NCBI RefSeq assembly: GCF_900108505.1
Contig: NZ_FNWU01000004.1
Coordinates: forward strand, 1-64,000
DNA: 64,000 bases
Source of the DNA: Halopenitus malekzadehii
GTDB lineage: Archaea; Halobacteriota; Halobacteria; Halobacteriales; Haloferacaceae
Direction: 5' to 3'
The position numbers were made by a program, and so were the translations under genes. The notes below the pieces were generated by a model. The model was not told the DNA's origin. It did no database searches and was given only the letters and a program-made list of their open reading frames with translations. Shown here piece by piece: positions 1-8,670 of this stretch; position 1 is the stretch's first letter, and each line of letters begins with the position of its first letter.

Positions 1-1
1 T

Positions 2-469
2 GTTGAGCAGGAAGTTGGGAGTATCAACGTCGGGAAACTCGCGGGTGTTCGTGATGACGAGGACGGTGAGTCAAAGAACTGGGGCCGGCACGGCAACCTC
101 GACTTGCACGGCTGGGCGTTCGACCGCTTCACCAAGATTCTCACGTACAAAGCCAAGGTTTCGGGCATCGAAGTCGTAGAAGTCTCAGAGCGCGACACGA
201 GTAAGACGTGTTGCGTCTGCGGTAGGAAAGACGAGAGTCAGCGTGTCGAGCGTGGGTTGTACGTGTGTGAAGGGCACGACGATGCGTTCAACGCTGACGT
301 GAATGGGGCGGAGAACATCCGTTTCGACTTGAACCAAAGTAACTCTGAATCTTCGGCCAGTTTGGACGAGGATAGGAGTACCGGCTGGTTGGCACAGCCC
401 GGAGTCTACCTTTACGACCTCTCCCGAGGATTCCAACCTCGACGAGAGGTGGTAGACTGCAAACCCTAA
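2..469 (+). CDS. tnpB: RNA-guided endonuclease TnpB (OrfB), C-terminal part
   Basis: This is the last 155 codons of a TnpB/OrfB protein, open from the window edge in frame 2. Characteristic features are the DTSKTCCVCG segment starting the zinc ribbon, a second metal-ligand pair around YVCEGHD, and FNADVNGAENI, which carries the last RuvC aspartate. The family is an RNA-guided, TAM-dependent DNA nuclease encoded by IS200/IS605 elements and is thought to help the element persist. Only the RuvC-III/zinc-ribbon end is seen, so whether the full gene is intact is unknown. The second ligand pair is atypical (Cys/His rather than Cys/Cys). The tail after the RuvC motif is about 50 residues. Confidence 0.85.
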   Translation, partial: VEQEVGSINVGKLAGVRDDEDGESKNWGRHGNLDLHGWAFDRFTKILTYKAKVSGIEVVEVSERDTSKTCCVCGRKDESQRVERGLYVCEGHDDAFNADVNGAENIRFDLNQSNSESSASLDEDRSTGWLAQPGVYLYDLSRGFQPRREVVDCKP

Positions 470-501
470 TATCCCAACTCAGCGGTGCGGTGCCGTGGGA
501 T

Positions 502-580
502 TCCCGCGTTGACGAGACACGACGTGTCTCGTTCGCCCACCAGAACGCTCTGCGTTCTGGGGACGTCTTCAGGCGCGGGA
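502..580 (+). other. Nested hairpins of the IS right end (possible omega-RNA 3' part)
   Basis: An outer stem pairs 502-508 (tcccgcg) with 574-580 (cgcggga). It encloses two near-perfect hairpins: 512-521 with 523-532 (10 bp arms, one-base loop) and 540-548 with 552-560 (9 bp arms, three-base loop). Right ends of IS200/IS605 elements carry such structures; they are recognised by TnpA and also form the scaffold of the guide RNA that TnpB uses. That a guide RNA is made here is inferred from the family. Confidence 0.6.
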
Positions 581-679
581 GGATGTCAATGTGTATTCTG
601 GTGCTGGGGATGAATCGCGTATGAAAAGTAAATTAACGATTGGCGTTCCAGATGGACACGAGAGTACCTCACGCCAACC

Positions 680-2110
680 ATGACGGATGAATACGACCTA
701 GCCATCATCGGAGGGGGCATCAGCGGGGCGTCGCTACTGTACACGGTAGCGAAGTTCACCGACGTCGAGGACGTCGTGTTGATCGAAAAGGAGCCGGAGA
801 TCGCGGCGATCAACTCCCATCACACCAACAACTCCCAGACGCTGCACTTCGGGGACATCGAGACGAACTACACCCTGGAAAAGGCCGAGGAGGTTAAGGA
901 GGGTGCCGAGCTGCTGGCCGGCTACCTCGAGAACCACGATCCCGACCGGGAGATGCACAGCAAGCGCAGCAAGATGGTGCTCGCGGTCGGCGACGAGGAG
1001 GTCGAGAAGCTCGAATCGCGGTACCACGACGAGGGCTTTGGCGACCTCTACCCCAAGCTGCGATCGATCGACCGCGAGGAGATCGCGGATCTGGAACCGA
1101 AGGTCGTCGAAGGTCGGGACCCGGATATGAAACTGCGCGCGCTGCAGACGCCCGACGGCTACGTCGTCGACTACGGCGCGGTCTCAAAATCGTTCGTCGA
1201 CCTGGCCGACGAGGAGGACGGCGTCGACGTCTACACCGGCACGACGGTCACCGACATCGACGACGGCGGTGACGGGTTCCGGATCACCACCGACAACGGC
1301 ATCTTCGAGTCCGACGCCACGGTCGTCGCGGCCGGCTCCCACAGCCTCCAGATCGCCAAGGAGATGGGCTACGGGCAGAACATGTCGCTGTTGCCCGTCG
1401 CCGGGAGCTTCTTCCTCGCGGACGACCTGTTGAACGGGAAGGTCTACACCCTGCAGATGAAGAAGCTGCCGTTCGCCGCGGTCCACGGCGACGCCGACGT
1501 TCACGACGGCGACATCACGCGGTTCGGCCCGACTGCGAAGGTCGTGCCCACCCTCGAGCGGGGGCGCTTTTCGACCGCCGGCGACTTCCTCGACGTCTTC
1601 GGCTTCTCGTCCGACTCGTTCCTCAGCTACGCGAACATCCTCGCCGACCGGATCCTGTTGCCCTACGTCCTCCGGAACCTCGTCTACGACCTTCCGGAGG
1701 TCGGCAAGCGCGCCTTCCTCCCGAACGTCCGGAAGGTCGTCCCGACCGTCGAACTCTCCGACATCGATCGGGCGTCGGGCTACGGCGGCGTCAGGCCGCA
1801 GATCGTCGACACGGACGCGAAGGACCTCGATATGGGCGAGGCGAAGATCACCGGCGAGGACATCCTGTTCAACATCACGCCCTCGCCGGGCGCTTCGACC
1901 TGTCTGAAGAACGCGATGGCCGACACCGAGCAGGTGATCGAGTTCCTCGACGGGGACTACGCGTTCGACGTCGACGCGTTCCGCGCGGAGACGATCGGCC
2001 AGTTCCCGCGCGCTGAGGACTCGGACGACGCCACGAACGGCGACGCCGCGGACGATGCCGGTGACACCGGTGACGACGCCGACGTCGCCGAACCCGCTGC
2101 CGCCGACTGA
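680..2110 (+). CDS. FAD-dependent oxidoreductase, malate:quinone oxidoreductase-like
   Basis: The 476-residue protein starts with a dinucleotide-binding strand-turn (GGGISG, residues 11-16) and has the HTNNSQTLHFGDIETNYT block near residue 50, typical of malate:quinone oxidoreductase. That enzyme oxidises malate to oxaloacetate and passes electrons to the quinone pool at the membrane. Length is close to the family's 480-550. The last 30 residues are a low-complexity acidic tail rich in Asp, Ala and Gly, probably a haloadaptation. An A/T-rich promoter-like stretch lies at 628-638. Substrate assignment is by family resemblance; another 2-hydroxyacid is possible. Confidence 0.75.
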   Translation: MTDEYDLAIIGGGISGASLLYTVAKFTDVEDVVLIEKEPEIAAINSHHTNNSQTLHFGDIETNYTLEKAEEVKEGAELLAGYLENHDPDREMHSKRSKMVLAVGDEEVEKLESRYHDEGFGDLYPKLRSIDREEIADLEPKVVEGRDPDMKLRALQTPDGYVVDYGAVSKSFVDLADEEDGVDVYTGTTVTDIDDGGDGFRITTDNGIFESDATVVAAGSHSLQIAKEMGYGQNMSLLPVAGSFFLADDLLNGKVYTLQMKKLPFAAVHGDADVHDGDITRFGPTAKVVPTLERGRFSTAGDFLDVFGFSSDSFLSYANILADRILLPYVLRNLVYDLPEVGKRAFLPNVRKVVPTVELSDIDRASGYGGVRPQIVDTDAKDLDMGEAKITGEDILFNITPSPGASTCLKNAMADTEQVIEFLDGDYAFDVDAFRAETIGQFPRAEDSDDATNGDAADDAGDTGDDADVAEPAAAD

Positions 2111-2223
2111 GCCGGAAGCCATTCCGTCGTCTCGATCGACCACGTTCGACCGCCGCCGTCGTTCCCGCCACCGCTCCCGGCTCGTCCGAACGGCGTCCCT
2201 CGCCGGACGCGCGTCCAGCAAGG

Positions 2224-2231
2224 CTTTATTA
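2224..2231 (+). promoter_or_regulatory. TATA box for the gene at 2259
   Basis: The octamer ctttatta lies 28-35 bases before the ATG at 2259, the haloarchaeal spacing for a leaderless transcript. It supports 2259 over longer in-frame starts upstream that overlap the mqo-like gene. Confidence 0.6.
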
Positions 2232-2258
2232 TCGCTCCCCCGTACCATTCGGCAGACG

Positions 2259-2762
2259 ATGCCCGGCACGTACGTGACATCGGAAACGAACCTGCCGCCC
2301 GACCCGGAGGACGGGGAGATCCGGCTGCAGGTAACCGACCAACACACGAAGGAGATATTCGATACGCGTGCCCGGGTCAGCCGGGATCCCGAATCGCTCT
2401 CGGATCCCGAGCCGCTGACGGTACTGAAGGGCCCCCACGAGAACGTCGAGGAGCGGTGGTACATCGACGTCATCGAGGCCGACGTCGAGGAGCCCGACGT
2501 CGACGTCGACCTGCTGGAGTCGATTATGGAGGAGACCGCCGACCAAAGCACCGTCATCAACACGCGCTCGGCGGAGGTGAAGACGATCCTGCTGTATCTC
2601 GAACGGACCGGCGAGTTCGACTCGGTCTCGGAGGCGAGCCGACGGCTGATGCTCGATCACCTCGCCGAGGAGTATCCGGCGCTGCTTGAGGCATACGTCG
2701 ATCGCAAGGTCGAACGGGATCGGGCCGGGCTCCGATCGGCGTTGACGGACGCCGAGGAATGA
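2259..2762 (+). CDS. Conserved haloarchaeal protein of unknown function
   Basis: A 167-residue acidic soluble protein. The N-terminal half (to about residue 95) is beta-rich in appearance. The C-terminal half is helical, with a segment around SVSEASRRLMLDHLAEEYPA that looks like the helices of a small ribbon-helix-helix or winged-helix DNA-binding domain, but no clear motif can be named. The start was chosen from the TATA box at 2224 and because upstream codons lie over the mqo-like tail. It stands alone between mqo and the ubiD pair, 34 bases before the first ubiD gene. No function is assigned. Confidence 0.7.
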   Translation: MPGTYVTSETNLPPDPEDGEIRLQVTDQHTKEIFDTRARVSRDPESLSDPEPLTVLKGPHENVEERWYIDVIEADVEEPDVDVDLLESIMEETADQSTVINTRSAEVKTILLYLERTGEFDSVSEASRRLMLDHLAEEYPALLEAYVDRKVERDRAGLRSALTDAEE

Positions 2763-2796
2763 TCGGGGACATATCTCACATCGGCGGTGGGCGCCG

Positions 2797-4308
2797 ATGA
2801 CGGTCGACAGCCTCCGGGAGTACCTCGCGGTCCTCGAGTCACACGACGACCTCCAACGCGTCGAGGAGTCGGTGTCCTGGAACCTCGAGGCCAGCGCGAT
2901 CACGATGCTGGCCAACGAGCGCGACGCACGGGTCCCGCTTTTCGAACGGACCGAGGCCGCCAGGCTCGTCGGCGATCCCTACCGCGGGAGCGGGAACCGG
3001 CCCTGGAACCGGATCGCTCTCGGGCTTGACCTCCCCGCCGACCTCTCGCGATTCGAGTTCTACGAGGAGGTGATCGACCGCCTCCAGGACCCGATCGCGC
3101 CGACGGCGGTCGCCGCCGCCGACGCGCCGGTGAAAGACCAGGTCCTGTACGGCGAGGACGTCGACCTCCTCCGGTTCCCGTGGCCATACATCCACGCCGG
3201 CGACGGCGGCCGGTACTCGAACCTCCACACGCTCGTCGCACCGGATCCAGACTCGGAGTGGGTCGACTGGTCGTATCACCGCGCGATGATCCACGACGGC
3301 GAGACCGCAAGCGTCCTCCTGCTTGCCGGCGAACAGACGCCGAACCTCTACTACTACAAGTACGAACGCCGCGGCGAGCCGATGCCGGTCGCGATCGTCG
3401 TCGGCGCAGAGCCGGCCGTCGAGTACACGTCGGTGATGTGGATCCCGACCGACCGCAGCGAGGCCGAGTTCGCCGGCGGGCTCAAGGGCGAACCGATCGA
3501 GCTCGTGGAGTGTGAGACGAACGACCTTCGAGTCCCCGCGAACGCCGAGCTCGTCATCGAGGGGGAGATCGTGCCGGATGCCCGGCGAGACGAAGGGCCG
3601 TTCGGCGACTACTTCGGCTATATGCACGGCCCCCGTCGGTCGATGCCCGTCCTTGAGGTCTCCGCGATCACCCACCGCGAGGACCCGATCATTCCGTTCT
3701 GTGTCGAGGGGTCGGGCGTCGGCTACGCCGAGAACTCCACGAGTTCGATGGAGGCCGGCTGTGTGGGCCCCGACGCAACGCTGGGGCTACGAACCGCCGG
3801 GTTCGACGTCGAGTGCTGTGCGCCGTGGACGTCCACCCCGCGAACGGTCTACGTGATCGCCACCGACCGCACCGAACCGGGCTATCTCCACGAACTCGCC
3901 AACTTCATCTTCACCACCTGGGGGATGTTGCACGTCGACTTCTTCGTCTTCGTCGACGCCGACGTCGAACCCACCGACTCCCGGGCGGTCGTGGAGGCGC
4001 TGGCGCTGCACGCGGATCCGGACGCGGACTTCCACCAGTTCGGCGTCGAGACGATGCCGAAGGTGCCGCTCAACATCTACCAGACCCCCAGCGAGAAGGG
4101 CGACATCCAGACCGGCACCTCGAAGGCGAAGACGGCAAAGACCTACATCGACGCGACTCGATCGTCACCGGCGGTCGATCGTCCACCGGAACTGGAGCGA
4201 CGGGCACGCGAGACGCTCCGTGAGGCGGGCGTGTCGGTCGCTCTCGAGGACGCCCTGCTCGGTGACCGGCCGGATCGTGAACCGACGGCCGGAGGATGGC
4301 GCAGATGA
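2797..4308 (+). CDS. UbiD-family (prenylated-FMN) decarboxylase
   Basis: The 503-residue protein has the full UbiD pattern: an N-terminal region with LREYLAVLE, a middle domain with VIEGEI, the signature EGPFGDYFGY near residues 266-275, and a C-terminal helical region ending in the GTSKAKTAKTYIDATR segment. UbiD enzymes use prenylated FMN to decarboxylate or carboxylate aromatic and alpha,beta-unsaturated acids; the Glu residues around the EGPFG motif belong to the active site. The stop overlaps the next gene, also UbiD-like, by 13 bases, so the two are co-transcribed. Substrate unknown. The neighbourhood (aromatic acyl-CoA genes) suggests an aromatic acid, but menaquinone-type roles are also possible. 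Confidence 0.85.
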   Translation: MTVDSLREYLAVLESHDDLQRVEESVSWNLEASAITMLANERDARVPLFERTEAARLVGDPYRGSGNRPWNRIALGLDLPADLSRFEFYEEVIDRLQDPIAPTAVAAADAPVKDQVLYGEDVDLLRFPWPYIHAGDGGRYSNLHTLVAPDPDSEWVDWSYHRAMIHDGETASVLLLAGEQTPNLYYYKYERRGEPMPVAIVVGAEPAVEYTSVMWIPTDRSEAEFAGGLKGEPIELVECETNDLRVPANAELVIEGEIVPDARRDEGPFGDYFGYMHGPRRSMPVLEVSAITHREDPIIPFCVEGSGVGYAENSTSSMEAGCVGPDATLGLRTAGFDVECCAPWTSTPRTVYVIATDRTEPGYLHELANFIFTTWGMLHVDFFVFVDADVEPTDSRAVVEALALHADPDADFHQFGVETMPKVPLNIYQTPSEKGDIQTGTSKAKTAKTYIDATRSSPAVDRPPELERRARETLREAGVSVALEDALLGDRPDREPTAGGWRR

Positions 4309-5828
4309 ACGGACCCGGAATCGGACTCCGCGATCACCTCTCGCGGCTTCGCGATCGGAGTGATATCGTCTCGATAGACGACCGCGTTCACTGGGACGAG
4401 GAGGCTGCCGCGGTCGCTTCGGTCGCCGCACGCGAGGGCGGACCCGCCGTCATCTTCGAGGAAACGCCCGGACGCGTTCGGTTCGTCGCGGGCGCGTTCG
4501 GCGGCCCCGACCAGCTTGCGGCCCACGATCGCGAACCGTGGGACCGGATCGGCGACGCGTTGACCGCCGGCGAGGACGTCGACGCCGTTCCATCCACCCA
4601 CGCCTATCACGACCTGCTCGATCTGCTTGCCGGGCGAGGGACCGAACCGATCCCGCGGAGCGACGCGGAGCCGGCAGCGACGCCGGACCCGACTCTCGAT
4701 CTGCACACCCTCGGGCTGCCGACGCTGTCTGCCAACGCTCGCCCCCTCGTGTCGCTCGGCGTGCTCGCGGTCGATCTGGGTCCCGATGCCGGTACGACGT
4801 GGGTCCCGGTCCGCGGCGACGTGCGCGGCAGTTCACGGCTCCGGATCATCCTCCCCCGCGCGTTTCACGACCGTCTCGGGCGCGCTCAGAGCGCTACAGT
4901 CGACGGTACTGCGGACGCGGCTGCGACGGGAGTCAGCGTGCTCCTTGGCGTCTCCGCGCCGGTGCTCCTGGCGGCGTTGCAGGGCTGGATCGGCGACCGT
5001 GTCCGAACCGACACGCCCGAGCTTGCAGCCGGTCTCGCGCCCGTGGCCGTCTCCCGTGTGGCCGACAGGATCGTCCCTCGCGACGCCGAGGTTCGGATCG
5101 ACGGCGTTCTCGAACCGACCGCCGATCCGGAGCCGGCCCATCGCGGCGATCGACGATCGGCGACCACGACCGCCGTCGATGCTGCGACCGCGGCCGATGA
5201 GTGGCGCGCGGCGTGGGAAGCCACCTGTGCGACCGCCACGGCCGTGGTGCGAGCTGACCGGATCGCGACCCGGGAGGACCCGATCGTGGCGTTCGCACCG
5301 CTTGGGGCGCCGCTGTCCGATGACACCCAGCTCGTGAGTCTGCTTGAGGCGGCGCGGCTCTCCCGGCGCGTCAACGGCTACTGGGGCGTCTCGCCGGTCC
5401 GATGGGTTCGACTGCCGCCTGAGGGCGGGCTCGGGATCTGTCTGGTCGCCAGCGAGATCCTGTATGCCGGCTTCGAGTGGCAGCTCGCCAACACGCTGTT
5501 CTCCTTTTCGAACCTCTTCGATAAGGTCCTGATCGTCGACGAGAACTCGGATCCGACCGACCTCGCGAAGGCGCTCGACGATATGTGGGTGAAGGCGCAT
5601 CCCGCCAACGACTGGGCCTTCAGCGAGCCGCACGCCCCGAGCGCGACCGCGACGCGCTATCGGCGCGACGGCGAGACCGGCTCGCGGCTCCACATCGCCG
5701 CGACGTGGGACCCGCGCTGGGACGAGGAGTACATCGCGCCCCGTGTCACCTTCGAGCAGTCGTTTCCGGAGAACGTTCGCGAATCTGTTCGGGAGCGGTG
5801 GGACGAGTTCGGGCTCGATAGGGAGTGA
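4296..5828 (+). CDS. Divergent UbiD-family protein without the catalytic motif
   Basis: This 510-residue protein follows the same domain order as its upstream neighbour (N-terminal LRDHLSRLRDRSD, central domain, C-terminal SEILYAGFEWQLANTLFSFSN and a final domain). Where the first protein has EGPFGDYFGY, this one reads LEPTADPEPAHRGDRRSAT, so the conserved catalytic Glu/Gly-rich loop is missing. It overlaps the upstream gene by 13 bases in another frame. The simplest reading is a non-catalytic or regulatory subunit in a heteromeric UbiD complex, as some multi-subunit UbiD carboxylases have. A degenerate paralogue is the alternative, but the frame is intact over 510 codons. Confidence 0.7.
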   Translation: MAQMNGPGIGLRDHLSRLRDRSDIVSIDDRVHWDEEAAAVASVAAREGGPAVIFEETPGRVRFVAGAFGGPDQLAAHDREPWDRIGDALTAGEDVDAVPSTHAYHDLLDLLAGRGTEPIPRSDAEPAATPDPTLDLHTLGLPTLSANARPLVSLGVLAVDLGPDAGTTWVPVRGDVRGSSRLRIILPRAFHDRLGRAQSATVDGTADAAATGVSVLLGVSAPVLLAALQGWIGDRVRTDTPELAAGLAPVAVSRVADRIVPRDAEVRIDGVLEPTADPEPAHRGDRRSATTTAVDAATAADEWRAAWEATCATATAVVRADRIATREDPIVAFAPLGAPLSDDTQLVSLLEAARLSRRVNGYWGVSPVRWVRLPPEGGLGICLVASEILYAGFEWQLANTLFSFSNLFDKVLIVDENSDPTDLAKALDDMWVKAHPANDWAFSEPHAPSATATRYRRDGETGSRLHIAATWDPRWDEEYIAPRVTFEQSFPENVRESVRERWDEFGLDRE

Positions 5829-5852
5829 TCGCGTCGCCCCGAGGTCGACGAC

Positions 5853-7427
5853 CTACTCGGCGTCCGTGGACTCCGCGTCCGTGGGGACGAACTTCACGCC
5901 GTACCGCGGGACGCCCTCCTGTTCGTAGATCCGACGCACCGTCGCGGCCACGGTCTCGCCCACCTCGACGTCGGTCGGGTCGGCGTCGGTCAACTGCCCC
6001 GGAAGCGTGATCTCGTCTTCACCCTCCCCGAGATCGACGATCGCGACCCCGTAGGCGCCGTCACGCTGCTGATGGCCGGTGAACTCCGGCGGTGCACCCC
6101 CCTGACCGATGACGGTCACGGCGCGGACGGTTCCAGTCCGTGGCGCCTCGAACTCCTCGAAGGTAACGCGCTCGTGACACTCCCGGCAGGCGCCCGTCGG
6201 CGGGAACGTCACGCCGCCACACTCCGGACAACGCCCGGCGGCGAGCCGGTACCGCTGGTCGAGCGAGCCCTGCCAGTTCGGCAGACTCACGTGGGCGCCC
6301 CCGCCCGCGACCGCGCCGTCGACGATCGTGCCGCGCTTGCGGAGGTAGTCGTCGTAGGTGATCGACTCCCCGCCGTCGAGTTCGTCGACCCCGGCGACCG
6401 ACAGCGTTCCCCGGCAGGCCATCGAGACCGCGGTGCCGCCGCCGAAGAACGTCGCGACGCCGTGGTGGGCGTCCGGATCGTCCCCGTCGGCGTTCCGGTC
6501 GGCCACCGCCGCGAGCAAACCGATCGGGACCGTGGCGGCGCCCGCGTCGCCGATCCGGTCGGCGACGGTGCCGGCCTGCACCGTCCCGGGATCGACCGGA
6601 AGATCGCCGGTCGCGCGATACGGGAGGCTCCCGTTCGGCTGATGGACCGCGGCGGCGTCGACCGCCTCGAACCCCGACGCCTCGAGGGGCCCGCCGTCGT
6701 CGGCGAGCGTCTCGGTCGCCGCGGTGATCGACTCGCGGATCGCCGTTCGCTGGTAGGTCGTGATGTCGAGGGTGTCGACCGTCTCGGCGCCGCGCTCGCG
6801 GTGACGGATCCCCGGATACTCCTCGACGTGCCAGGCCGGATCGCCGACCTCGACCGCGGGGTCGGCCGACAGCACGAACGCGGCCGCGCCGGCGCCCATC
6901 GGGTGGTCCGTCTCGGCCGGGTCGCCCGTCGGGCAGTCGGAGACGACGACCAGCGCGGTGCCCGACCTAGCCGCTTCGAGTCCGCGGGCAAGCGCCTCGC
7001 CGCCGGCCGCGGTCGATCCGCGAACGGTCGCGGTCGCCACGTCCGTCGGGAGGCCGAGCGCGCGAACGAGCCGCGGCGTGAACTCGCCCTCCTCCATCGG
7101 CGGCGTCGTCGTCGCGGTCACGACGAGGTCGATTCGGCCGGGGTCCACGACCGTCGTGGGCGCCTCCGCCGCCCCCTCGTCTCCACCGGCGAGCACGCGC
7201 TCGGCGGCGGCGACCGCCATCGTCAGTGCGTCCTCGTCGGCGCCCGCGACGGCCTTCCGCTCGACACCGGGGGCGTGGCTCGTGCCCCAGGCGTCCGCGA
7301 TCTCCTCACTCGAGAGCCGGAACGCCGGCAGTCGGATCGCCGCGGTCTCGATGCCGACCGGATCGGCGTCCGTCGCGGTCCCGCCGTCGGTCGCGAGATC
7401 GCCCGCGACGTCACGCTCGTCGCTCAT
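5853..7427 (-). CDS. HMG-CoA-synthase-like domain fused to DUF35 (zinc ribbon/OB fold)
   Basis: The first 370 residues of this 524-residue protein resemble the thiolase-fold HMG-CoA synthase/KAS III group (IRLPAFRLSSEEIADAWG, PMGAGAAAFVLS, VHQPNGSLPY). The last 150 are a DUF35 module: a zinc ribbon CPEC...CREC near residue 390 and an OB fold. The expected acylation-site cysteine is absent: around residues 133-141 the sequence is TATVRGSTA, while the true synthase at the window's right end has FACVSG. The gene overlaps the upstream thiolase by four bases (ATGA). In archaea DUF35 proteins bridge thiolase and HMG-CoA synthase and channel the intermediate. Here the bridge is fused to a probably inactive synthase-like domain, suggesting a structural partner of the thiolase. 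Confidence 0.75.
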   Translation of the reverse strand: MSDERDVAGDLATDGGTATDADPVGIETAAIRLPAFRLSSEEIADAWGTSHAPGVERKAVAGADEDALTMAVAAAERVLAGGDEGAAEAPTTVVDPGRIDLVVTATTTPPMEEGEFTPRLVRALGLPTDVATATVRGSTAAGGEALARGLEAARSGTALVVVSDCPTGDPAETDHPMGAGAAAFVLSADPAVEVGDPAWHVEEYPGIRHRERGAETVDTLDITTYQRTAIRESITAATETLADDGGPLEASGFEAVDAAAVHQPNGSLPYRATGDLPVDPGTVQAGTVADRIGDAGAATVPIGLLAAVADRNADGDDPDAHHGVATFFGGGTAVSMACRGTLSVAGVDELDGGESITYDDYLRKRGTIVDGAVAGGGAHVSLPNWQGSLDQRYRLAAGRCPECGGVTFPPTGACRECHERVTFEEFEAPRTGTVRAVTVIGQGGAPPEFTGHQQRDGAYGVAIVDLGEGEDEITLPGQLTDADPTDVEVGETVAATVRRIYEQEGVPRYGVKFVPTDAESTDAE

Positions 7428-8596
7428 GCGTCCACCTCCGTGCGCTCGAAGACGTGAACCGTCACCCCGCCGCCGCTGCCGCCGACGTTGTGGGTGAGCC
7501 CGTAGGTCGGGTCGTCGACCTGGACGTGGGCCTCCCCGCGCAGCTGGAAGAACGCCTCGACGACCTGGCCGGTTCCGGTGGCGCCGATCGGGTGGCCCTT
7601 CGATTTGAGGCCGCCGCTGGTGTTCGTCGGCAGCTCGCCGTCGGGATCGACGACGCCTTCGCGGAGCAGCCGGCCGGCCTCGCCTCGCTCACAGAACCCG
7701 AGGTCGTCGTACGCCAGCAGCTCGGCGATCGCGAAGCAGTCGTGAACCTCGGCGAAATCGAGGTCGTCGGGAGTGACTCCCGCCTCCGCGTACGCCTCCT
7801 CGCCCGCTTGCACGCTCGCGGGGATGCTCGTGAGCGATTCGCGCTGGAACAGCCCCACGCGCCCGCTCGCTGCGCCGGCGCCGGCGATCTTGACGGACGG
7901 GCCGTCGAACTCGGCGGCGACCTCCTCGCTGGCCAGCAGCGCCGCGCTGGCGCCGTCGGTGGTCGGACAGCAGTGATAGAGGTTGAGCGGGTCTGCGACG
8001 CCGGGTGCCGAGTTGGCGTCCTCGAGCGAACACTCGAAGCCGAGGTGCGCCTTCGGGTTCTTCGCGCCGTTGCCGTGGTTTTTGACCGCGACCCGGGAGA
8101 GGTCCTCGACGGTGGCGTCGTACTCGTCGAGGTAGGCGCTTGCCATCTGTGCGTAGACGCCGGCGAAGGTCGTCCCGCTCATCCGCTCCCACTCGGTCTC
8201 GCCGCTGACGCCGAGCCACCACTTGGTCTGGTCGGCGCTCGTGTCGGTCATCACCTCGTAGCCGCCCGCCAACGCGACGTCGGCGGTGCCGGCCCGAACG
8301 GCCGTCAGCGCCGAGCGGAACGAGTAGCCGCTTGCCGCACACGCGTTCTCGACGCGGGTCGTCGGGACGCCGTGCAGTCCCAGGTGCTCGGTGACCGCCG
8401 GGCTGCTCAGGCCGATCTGTCGGCCGCCGACGCCGAGGGTTCCGAGGAACGCCTCGTCGATGCGGTCGGGGTCCAGTTTGCCGCCCACGCTCTCCAGCGC
8501 GTTCTCGTAGGCCGTCTCGAACAGCGTCAGGTAGGTCTCGTCGGGGAAGGAGCCGAACGGCGACTGGCCGGCCCCGATGACGTACACATCCCTCAT
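7424..8596 (-). CDS. Thiolase (acetyl-CoA acetyltransferase/SCP-x-like)
   Basis: The 390-residue thiolase carries its nucleophilic cysteine at residue 86 (RVENACAASG) and the GHPIGATG histidine motif near residue 340. Its C-terminus ends HNVGGSGGGVTVHVFER, as in SCP-x-type thiolases, instead of the Cys-containing loop of bacterial biosynthetic thiolases. It condenses or cleaves 3-oxoacyl-CoA with CoA. The start at 8596 was chosen because MRDVYVIGAG is the family N-terminus and a TATA box lies 25-32 bases upstream. It is the first gene of a two-gene operon with the HMGCS-like/DUF35 fusion, with which it probably forms a complex. It could supply the last step of the phenylacetate or fatty-acid route here, or acetoacetyl-CoA for mevalonate. 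Confidence 0.85.
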   Translation of the reverse strand: MRDVYVIGAGQSPFGSFPDETYLTLFETAYENALESVGGKLDPDRIDEAFLGTLGVGGRQIGLSSPAVTEHLGLHGVPTTRVENACAASGYSFRSALTAVRAGTADVALAGGYEVMTDTSADQTKWWLGVSGETEWERMSGTTFAGVYAQMASAYLDEYDATVEDLSRVAVKNHGNGAKNPKAHLGFECSLEDANSAPGVADPLNLYHCCPTTDGASAALLASEEVAAEFDGPSVKIAGAGAASGRVGLFQRESLTSIPASVQAGEEAYAEAGVTPDDLDFAEVHDCFAIAELLAYDDLGFCERGEAGRLLREGVVDPDGELPTNTSGGLKSKGHPIGATGTGQVVEAFFQLRGEAHVQVDDPTYGLTHNVGGSGGGVTVHVFERTEVDA

Positions 8597-8620
8597 ACCC
8601 GCCAGTGGGAGGTCGTTCCA

Positions 8621-8628
8621 CATAAATC
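8621..8628 (-). promoter_or_regulatory. TATA box of the thiolase operon
   Basis: On the minus strand the octamer gatttatg sits 25-32 bases before the thiolase ATG at 8596. It supports a leaderless start there and excludes the longer open frame that runs back across the divergent gene. Confidence 0.6.
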
Positions 8629-8670
8629 GTCCCCTCCGGCGGCGCCGCAGCACGCACGACTCGCGTGAGA

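Larger units (their letters stand above)
1..589 (+). mobile_element. Right part of an IS200/IS605-family element (tnpB end)
   Basis: The window opens inside a transposon. It holds the 3' part of a tnpB gene followed by about 120 bases of non-coding DNA with strong hairpins, the usual layout of an IS200/IS605 right end. The element probably stops near 585-589, just after the outer stem; the exact edge is inferred because the left end and the insertion site are outside the window. No tnpA is visible. Confidence 0.7.

Noticed and set aside
1184-2563. Long minus-strand open frame (459 codons) across the mqo-like gene
   Set aside because: It is antisense to a clear family gene, rich in Arg/Val/Asp of the kind created by GC-rich codons read backwards, and has no promoter or family resemblance.
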